From assembly GCA_030628805.1 (NCBI GenBank), contig DAOVQG010000008.1, forward strand, positions 1-35,067: 35,067 nt of DNA, given 5' to 3'. The translations under genes and the position numbers were made by a program. The DNA comes from JAGMDK01 sp023128695 (GTDB lineage Bacteria; Planctomycetota; Phycisphaerae; UBA1845; Fen-1342). This document shows positions 29,692-35,067 of the stretch, in pieces. The notes beneath the pieces are model-generated. The model was not told where the DNA came from, ran no database searches, and was given only the letters and a program-made list of their open reading frames with translations. Position 1 is the stretch's first letter, and each line of letters begins with the position of its first letter.

Positions 29692-30810
29692 ATGATGAAC
29701 CGCATCAGGCAGATAGCAGCACTCGGACAAGCCATCTGGTTCGACAACATCAGTCGCGATCTCCTCCGCTCCGGCGAGTTGGCCCGGCTGGTCGAAGAGG
29801 GGATCACCGGCGTGACGTCGAATCCGACCATCTTCCAGAAAGCGATCGCGGGCAGCTCGATCTACGACGACGATATCCGCCGCCTGGCCCGCGACGGCAA
29901 GAGCACGCTGGAAATCTACGAAGCCCTGGCGCTGGCGGACGTCGGCGAGGCGGCGGATTGCCTGCGGCCGGTCTACAATGAAACGCACGGCCGGGACGGC
30001 TTCGTCAGCATCGAGGTCAACCCCAAGCTGGCCCACGACACCCCGGGCACCATCACCGAGGCCCGCCGGCTGTTCGGCACGCTCAACCGCCCCAACATCA
30101 TGATCAAAGTGCCGGCCACCGAGGCGGGCCTGCCGGCGATCGCCACCCTCATCGGCGAAGGCGTCAACGTCAACGCCACCCTCATCTTCGCCGTCAGCAT
30201 GTACGACCAGGTGATCGAGGCCTATCTGGAGGGCTTGCGGCGATTTCGCCAAAGCGGCCGGCCGCTCGGGCTGGTCTCGTCCGTGGCGTCGTTCTTCGTC
30301 AGCCGCGTGGACACGCTCACCGACAAGGTGCTCCAGCACCGCATCGAGCACGGCGAGGGGCATCTGGAGCCGCTCTACGGACTGGCGGCGGCCGCGAACG
30401 CTAAGATCGCCTACGCGCGCTACAAGGCTGTTTTCGAAGGGCCGGACTTCGACGAGCTGCGCTCACGCGGCGCCCGCGTCCAGCGTCCCTTGTGGGCCAG
30501 CACGAGCACGAAGAATCCGAACTATCCCGACACCAAGTACGTCGACCCGCTCATCGGCGTGAACACGGTGAACACGGTCCCGCCGCGGACGCTGGCGGCG
30601 ATCCGCGACCACGCCGTCACGGCTCAGACGCTCGAAGAGGGTCTCGACCGGGCGGAAGCGGTGATGAAAGAGCTGGCGGGGATCAAGGTGGACATGGATT
30701 GGATCACCGCCGCCCTGCTCGAAGAGGGCGTGCAGGCGTTTACCGATTCGTTCGACAAGTTGCTGGCCGACATCGAGACCAAGCGCGCCGCGCTGAAACA
30801 GTCGGCCTAA
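29692..30810 (+). CDS. tal: Transaldolase
   Basis: Transaldolase moves a dihydroxyacetone unit between sugar phosphates in the non-oxidative pentose phosphate pathway. ATG 29692 has AGGA 9 bases upstream and gives 372 residues, the length of the longer (mycobacterial-type) transaldolases. Key parts are IWFDNISRDLL, GVTSNPTIFQKAI, NIMIKVPATEAGLPAI with the Schiff-base Lys139, and GVNVNATLIFAVSMYDQVIE. WASTSTKNPNYPDTKYVDPL and GVNTVNTVPP complete the pattern. A longer open frame starts further upstream inside the lipoprotein gene, but that part is not protein-like. No other pentose phosphate gene is adjacent. The following 90 bases contain a short palindrome (CCGCGGGCTTCAGCCCGCGC) before the convergent gene. 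Confidence 0.95.
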   Translation: MMNRIRQIAALGQAIWFDNISRDLLRSGELARLVEEGITGVTSNPTIFQKAIAGSSIYDDDIRRLARDGKSTLEIYEALALADVGEAADCLRPVYNETHGRDGFVSIEVNPKLAHDTPGTITEARRLFGTLNRPNIMIKVPATEAGLPAIATLIGEGVNVNATLIFAVSMYDQVIEAYLEGLRRFRQSGRPLGLVSSVASFFVSRVDTLTDKVLQHRIEHGEGHLEPLYGLAAAANAKIAYARYKAVFEGPDFDELRSRGARVQRPLWASTSTKNPNYPDTKYVDPLIGVNTVNTVPPRTLAAIRDHAVTAQTLEEGLDRAEAVMKELAGIKVDMDWITAALLEEGVQAFTDSFDKLLADIETKRAALKQSA

Positions 30811-30903
30811 ATGACCATTCGCGCTCGTGCGACATCGAAGAACCGCGGGCTTCAGCCCGCGCGGCCGTACGATCACCGAGTTCATAGCGGACCCTGCCCG
30901 CTT

Positions 30904-33639
30904 TTACTCCTCTTGCTCGCGGTGTGCCGCCAGCGAGCGATAGTAGGCCTCCAGGAGCGCCCGCAGGTTTTCCGGCACACTTTGCTCCGCCGGCGGAGCG
31001 ATTCGCCGCAAGCTCTCCCGGGCGGCTTCAGCCGGATCCGTCTCGCGTTGCACGTTTCCCGACAGGCCGCGCCCGGCCTGCCGCTCTTCGTCCCCGACGC
31101 GCGTGTCAAACACCTGTCGGCGAAGCTGCTCCGTTCCGCCCCACTTGCGGGCCGTCTCGTGTAACCGCTCCAGGCTGCGCACGAAAGCGGCGGCCCGTTC
31201 CGCTGGCCAGCCCATGTCGATCAGCATGTCTTCGGTGACCTCCCCGCCGCGTTCGAGTAGTTCCAACAGGTCGAGCGTCTCCGCCAAGCCGGTCGAGCCG
31301 AGCGGGGCGTCACCGTCTAACGGGGGTTCTGCCGGTGGTTTCAGGTCTTCGGGGTCAGCGGTGTTCACGTCGTCGCCGTTCGCGCTGCTGCCGTCCTTGG
31401 GCTTCTGACCACCTCCGTCATCACCCTCGCGTTCCGTCTCCTCCGGGGACGAGTCATCTTCGTTGGCGGGCTGCGTTTCCGGCGTGGCTTCGTCCGCTTC
31501 GGCCGGCTGTGTCTCGGGCTTCGGGCCATTCTCGGCACCCTCGCTATCCTGGTCGCCGGCGCTCTGCCCGCTTTCGTCTGCCGGCTGCGTGTCCGGATTC
31601 GGCCGGTCCTGCTCGGCTTCCTTCTCGCGCAGGCGGCGACCGACTTCTTCCGCCTCTTCGCCGTGCCCCTCGACGAAACCTCTCAATTCCTTTTCAAGAT
31701 CATCGTCGTCACCAGAAGTATCGTCCTCAGCCTCTCCCGGCTGGTCGCTCGGCTCGGGGCCGTCTCCTTTTTCGTCCCCGCGGCCTTCCTCACCGGCGCC
31801 GCCGTCATTGTCAACGTCTTCACGGTCACCCCCGGGATCGTCGCCTTCGTCGCTCGCATTGTCGTCGGAAGGCTGGTCGTCGTCGCCTTCCTGCTCGCTT
31901 TTCTGCTTGCGCCTGTTCGCGGGTGGATCGGGAAACTGCATGAGCATGAGAACCCGGCTCCCGGCCACCTGTGGCGCACTGCGCCCATTTGGCAAAACCC
32001 GTCCGTCGGTCGCCTCGAACCACGCCTGCGCCGGCCGATCTGGTTCGAGCGGCAACGCGGCGGTCTCCACGCGGCCGGGCACGCGCACGCGCGCGGCGGC
32101 CCCCTCCGTCGTAAGCACGGTGCGGCTCACCACCCCGTCCCGATCCAGAACGAACGATAACTTCACCACCCCCAGATCGTCCTCCGCGACCGCCACCAAC
32201 TCCGGCCACCGCGCCACGTCCACGATATCGAGAAATACCTCCTCTGGGCCGGGTACTATGACCCGCACGCTCGGCGGCTCGTCCGGCCGCACCTCGGCCA
32301 GATGCTCCGGCGGATCACGCCGCGGAACCGCCCACGGGTCGCTGAACTCGATCCGATAGGTCCCGCTCTCCTCCAAGATTAAGGCCAGCGTGGCCCCTCG
32401 GGGTGCATCCGGGTCGACGCTCATTCGCGTCCGGGTCTCGCGCGAGCCTCGAAAGACGAACACCGGATCGCACACGGCCACGTTCGCGCTCAGCCGGAAG
32501 GTCGCCCGCGTCCCGGCCAGCGCATGCAGGTCGGGGTCGCTCACCACCTCCCGCCGCCGGCCGCTATACGCCGGCGGCTCCAGCACGATTTCCAGGCTCA
32601 CGACCTCGGGTTGGGGCTCGATCGGGATGACGCCCTCCAGACGGGCATCCCCCGCCGTGCAGCGAAAATGAATGTCGTCTTGCACCTCGAAGGGAGCGAG
32701 GACAAATCGGCGATGATCGCCCGCGACGCCCACGGACTCCGTTGACAAGTACTCGCGGAGCGGCGCGTCAGCTTCACCCCGAATGTAGCGGCCGGGCCCC
32801 GTACCGGCCGTCCCAATGTAGCGGCCGGGCCCCGTACCGGCCGTCCCACCGGCTGGAAGCCGGTGCCACAAAGTGTAGCGGCCGGGCCCCGTACCGGCCG
32901 TCCGGGCGTCCAGGATTTCCAGCCGCACGTCCCGCACCGCCCGGCCATGAACCGCGATCTCGATTTCGAGCGGCTCGCCCACGTGCGGGGCGTCGTTGGG
33001 GCCCGGTCGCACGAGTTCCAGCCAGGTTGCCGTCGGGGCCTCGCGGTCGACACCGAAAAAGCGTTGTAGCGAGGGCCAGATCGGTTTCGGCGAAAGGGTC
33101 AGGTAGAGTATCCAGACCGCCGCCGTCACCGCCGGCGTGACCCAGGTCCGACGACCGCGCCGGGGCTCCAGGGCCTCGGACGGTTCATGTGTGGCGACGT
33201 CGCGGGCCGCCTGTCGCAGGGCGGCGTCCTCCGCGTACGCCAGGGCCGGCACAGCACGCAGAAAGAGCGCATTGACCAGCGAGTTGTGGCCGATACGGCT
33301 CACTATTTCGAGCTGACGGGCCACGAAAACCCGGTTCAGCCGCCGCCGGAACGTCACCAGCATGACCCCCAGCAGTGCCCCGGCCAGCCCTACTATCCAG
33401 CCCAGCAGCGCGCCCCGCAGGAGTGTCCGAGGCAGACCGCCGGACCAGACGTGATCCGCGACAACGACCAGCAACGGTATCAGCACGGCTGCTGAAAGCA
33501 CGGCCATCAATCGCACCAGCAGCGCGCGGTATGTCAGACGACTACGGTATCCTCCCACGGCCGCGAGCAGCACCGCTTCGGGGTGTTGCGTGGTGCCGGC
33601 TCTTGGCGGCGTCGCAGATGGTTCGAGGCCTTCTGCCAT
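30904..33639 (-). CDS. Large membrane protein with a very acidic region and an in-frame repeat insertion
   Basis: A 911-residue protein starting at ATG 33639. Membrane helices lie at about residues 41-62, 72-96 and 167-183. Next comes a soluble part of several beta-rich segments (for example IVLEPPAYSGRRREVVSDPD) that recalls the Ig-like modules of DUF4175-like proteins, although this link is by appearance only. Residues of about 560-790 are extremely rich in Asp, Glu, Ser, Pro and Gly and repeat PETQPA/PDTQPA. The end is a helical domain closing with VPENLRALLEAYYRSLAA. Residues 247-287 are encoded by three D-type and one E-type palindromes (TAGTGPGRY three times); without them the protein would read straight from ILDAR to GEADAP. 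Function unknown; such proteins in planctomycetes often accompany MoxR/DUF58 genes, which are absent here. Confidence 0.85.
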   Translation of the reverse strand: MAEGLEPSATPPRAGTTQHPEAVLLAAVGGYRSRLTYRALLVRLMAVLSAAVLIPLLVVVADHVWSGGLPRTLLRGALLGWIVGLAGALLGVMLVTFRRRLNRVFVARQLEIVSRIGHNSLVNALFLRAVPALAYAEDAALRQAARDVATHEPSEALEPRRGRRTWVTPAVTAAVWILYLTLSPKPIWPSLQRFFGVDREAPTATWLELVRPGPNDAPHVGEPLEIEIAVHGRAVRDVRLEILDARTAGTGPGRYTLWHRLPAGGTAGTGPGRYIGTAGTGPGRYIRGEADAPLREYLSTESVGVAGDHRRFVLAPFEVQDDIHFRCTAGDARLEGVIPIEPQPEVVSLEIVLEPPAYSGRRREVVSDPDLHALAGTRATFRLSANVAVCDPVFVFRGSRETRTRMSVDPDAPRGATLALILEESGTYRIEFSDPWAVPRRDPPEHLAEVRPDEPPSVRVIVPGPEEVFLDIVDVARWPELVAVAEDDLGVVKLSFVLDRDGVVSRTVLTTEGAAARVRVPGRVETAALPLEPDRPAQAWFEATDGRVLPNGRSAPQVAGSRVLMLMQFPDPPANRRKQKSEQEGDDDQPSDDNASDEGDDPGGDREDVDNDGGAGEEGRGDEKGDGPEPSDQPGEAEDDTSGDDDDLEKELRGFVEGHGEEAEEVGRRLREKEAEQDRPNPDTQPADESGQSAGDQDSEGAENGPKPETQPAEADEATPETQPANEDDSSPEETEREGDDGGGQKPKDGSSANGDDVNTADPEDLKPPAEPPLDGDAPLGSTGLAETLDLLELLERGGEVTEDMLIDMGWPAERAAAFVRSLERLHETARKWGGTEQLRRQVFDTRVGDEERQAGRGLSGNVQRETDPAEAARESLRRIAPPAEQSVPENLRALLEAYYRSLAAHREQEE
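32784..32905 (-). repeat. Palindromic elements inserted in frame within the 911-residue protein gene
   Basis: On the plus strand: TAGCGGCCGGGCCCCGTACC with GGCCGTCC three times, with one E hairpin (CCACCGGCTGGAAGCCGGTG) between. They are read from the opposite strand, where no stop arises, as TAGTGPGRYTLWHRLPAGG, TAGTGPGRYIG and TAGTGPGRYIR. The units are nearly identical to those at 28856-29030, 3.8 kb away. Confidence 0.88.
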
Positions 33640-33833
33640 ACCCTTATTCTAGTCCCAAAATAAGCGAGCGCGGCGAGTTTCGCGCGCAAGGAAAGGCCTT
33701 GCCGGCCGGGATATACTGCAAATGTAAACAAGCAGCGATCCCATGGCAGCGAGGCCGTCAAGCACTTGCTCGGGGCGTGTTCGCTCCTGGCCCTTGGTTG
33801 TCGGTATCCGTCCCGTCCGACTAAACTGCCCCT

Positions 33834-34640
33834 ATGAACAAGCTCCAGGCAACTTTCCAGCAACTCCAGGCTACCGGTCGAAAGGCACTGCTGCCGTACG
33901 TTACCGGCGGGTATCCCGATCCCGAGACGACGGTTGAGATTCTGAAACGGATCGACCCACGGCGTTGTGCCTGCGTCGAGGTCGGCATTCCGTTTTCCGA
34001 CCCGATCGCCGACGGGCCGGTGATTCAAACGTCGTTTTCAGCGGCGTTGGAAAAAGGCTTCCAACTCGACGCATTGTTTGCCGCGATCCGCCAAAATCGA
34101 CAGGACATCGACGTCCCGCTGCTGGCGATGGTGAGCTATTCGATCGTCTATCGGAGAACCCCGCGGCAGTTCGTCGAGACGGCCAAAGCGGCCGGGTTCG
34201 ACGGGCTAATTGTGCCCGACTTGGCGTTCGAAGAGGCAGAGGATTTGGCGACGATCGCACGCGAGATCGAGTGCCCCCTGGTCCTGATGGTGGCCCCGAC
34301 CAGTGAGGAGCAGCGCCGCCGACGGATCGCCGCGTTATCGGAGCCGTTCATCTACTACCAGTCGCTGGCGGGCGTGACCGGGGAGCGGGACAAGCTGCCG
34401 GCCGACCTCGCCGACCACGTGCGAGAACTGCGGGAGGAGACCGGCAAGCCGATCTGCGTCGGCTTCGGCATCGCGACCCCGGCCCATGTGGCCGCCGTCT
34501 GCGAAGTCGCCGACGGCGCGATCGTCGGCAGCGCCATCGTGCGGCGGATGAACGAAGCGGTCGAACGGGGTGAATCGCCGGCGTCTATCGCACGGACCGT
34601 GACGGATTTCATCGCCGAACTGACGGCGGCGCTGCCGTAG
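33834..34640 (+). CDS. trpA: Tryptophan synthase alpha chain
   Basis: TrpA cleaves indole-3-glycerol phosphate to indole and glyceraldehyde-3-phosphate; indole passes to TrpB. The 268-residue protein keeps the E. coli numbering of both catalytic acids: Glu49 (CVEVGIPFSDP) and Asp60 (IADGPVIQ). GLIVPDLAFEEAEDL, the phosphate-binding GFGIATPAHVAAV and GSAIVRRMNEAVE are also typical. Loop 6 reads LAGVTGERDKLP, with Glu where many family members have Ala before Arg. The start ATG 33834 has no Shine-Dalgarno. It stands alone here: trpB and other trp genes are not adjacent, as is common in planctomycetes. It ends with TAG followed by CGG, a possibly degraded D repeat. Confidence 0.95.
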   Translation: MNKLQATFQQLQATGRKALLPYVTGGYPDPETTVEILKRIDPRRCACVEVGIPFSDPIADGPVIQTSFSAALEKGFQLDALFAAIRQNRQDIDVPLLAMVSYSIVYRRTPRQFVETAKAAGFDGLIVPDLAFEEAEDLATIAREIECPLVLMVAPTSEEQRRRRIAALSEPFIYYQSLAGVTGERDKLPADLADHVRELREETGKPICVGFGIATPAHVAAVCEVADGAIVGSAIVRRMNEAVERGESPASIARTVTDFIAELTAALP

Positions 34641-34769
34641 CGGAATAAGGGGATAACACTCCGCCGTATAAGGCTCTGTCCCGAACGTCCCAATGTAATT
34701 CCATGAAAGGCTGTCTCCTGCCGGACGGTATGCTGTCCGGCAAGGAGTCTTTGGCAAAAGGAGACAGCC
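34641..34769 (+). mobile_element. Left non-coding end of an IS110-family element
   Basis: The region between trpA and the transposase start holds a D fragment (GGCTCTGTCCCGAACG, from 34672) and then a strong fold: GGCTGTCTCCT (34709-34719) pairs perfectly with AGGAGACAGCC (34759-34769), enclosing TGCCGGAC/GTCCGGCA (34719-34726 with 34735-34742). The outer 3' arm is the transposase ribosome-binding site. The exact left boundary of the element cannot be set without another copy. IS110 elements lack terminal inverted repeats and often encode a bridge RNA in this position. Confidence 0.55.
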
Positions 34770-35067
34770 ATGGAAACAGAGATGAGCGTAACGCAGATCG
34801 GAATGGACATCCACAGGAAATTCAGCAAAGTGGCCGCCTGGCGTAAAGCCCGCGGCCTGGCAAAGTCCGATCGCACCGATGCCGACCTGCTCAGCGAATT
34901 GCCCGCCGAGCGCGAGCGTTGGTGGGAAGTCTGGCTGGCGCCGCCGACGGTCCGCGACCAGCGCGAGTGGCTGCGTTATCGCATGACGCTGGTACGCACG
35001 CAGACCGCGTTCAAGAACCGCATTCACGCGGTCCTGCACCGCCACGGCATCCTGCCCGAGCAGTCCG
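34770..35067 (+). CDS. IS110-family transposase, internally deleted and cut by the window end
   Basis: ATG 34770 has AAGGAG 7 bases upstream. The first residues (SVTQIGMDIHRKFSKVAAW) hold the first catalytic Asp of the RuvC-like DEDD domain of IS110 transposases. The frame then jumps straight to KARGLAKSDRTDADLLSEL, which carries the later catalytic Asp pair (TDAD), and continues with LAPPTVRDQREWLRYRMTLV and AFKNRIHAVLHRHGI, as in the family. About 60-75 residues normally between these parts, including the catalytic Glu, are missing, and the frame is intact across the joint. The protein should therefore be catalytically dead unless helped by another copy. The Tnp domain with the active-site serine lies beyond the window. 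Confidence 0.8.
   Translation, partial: METEMSVTQIGMDIHRKFSKVAAWRKARGLAKSDRTDADLLSELPAERERWWEVWLAPPTVRDQREWLRYRMTLVRTQTAFKNRIHAVLHRHGILPEQS

Overview
The window is high-GC bacterial DNA, most likely from a member of the Planctomycetota (a Phycisphaerae-like or other uncultured lineage). This is inferred from gene style and not from a marker gene: a GyrA with a planctomycete-like quinolone pocket, a secreted dockerin-type protein, zinc-ribbon/membrane hybrid proteins, a small non-RD protein kinase, a very acidic 911-residue membrane protein, and many GC-rich palindromes between genes. No rRNA, tRNA, CRISPR array or phage module was found.

Layout. 1-3.0 kb: a UVR-motif protein, rsmD, a stand-alone coaB, and a yeast-like cytosine deaminase. 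3.0-4.3 kb: an AT-richer patch with a frameshifted DUF2335-like gene and a small orphan gene. 4.3-10.7 kb: phosphoglycerate mutase (gpmI), a two-span membrane protein, gyrA and a lipoprotein. 10.8-16.6 kb: rhomboid protease with a zinc-ribbon membrane protein, a Ser/Thr kinase, small membrane or secreted proteins and an Nramp transporter remnant. 16.6-23.0 kb: a secreted dockerin protein, then an operon on the minus strand (CoA-transferase, TAXI binding lipoprotein, fused TRAP permease) that looks like carboxylate uptake plus CoA activation. 23.4-27.4 kb: tRNase Z, nrdR with a translationally coupled partner, a strong terminator, and a three-gene overlapping set ending in plsY. 27.6-34.6 kb: CCA/poly(A) polymerase, a SecD-P1-like lipoprotein, transaldolase, the 911-residue acidic protein and trpA. 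The right edge enters an IS110-family element whose transposase is internally deleted.

The most unusual content is the repeat landscape. Several families of short palindromic elements (called A, B, C, D and E here) lie between genes. Families B and D begin with TAG, and in gene after gene this TAG is the actual stop codon of the neighbouring gene. Of 11 genes that end in TAG, about nine or ten have a repeat starting at the stop or within a few bases of it. One gene carries three D units in frame, adding about 41 residues to the protein. In the TRAP operon, 7-bp (GATTGAC-like) arrays are translated as N-terminal extensions of two consecutive proteins. At both gene junctions these arrays are matched by inverted arrays next to the upstream stop codon, so the mRNA could fold into long hairpins with the downstream ribosome-binding site and start codon in the loop. 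These observations come directly from the sequence; their biological meaning is inference.
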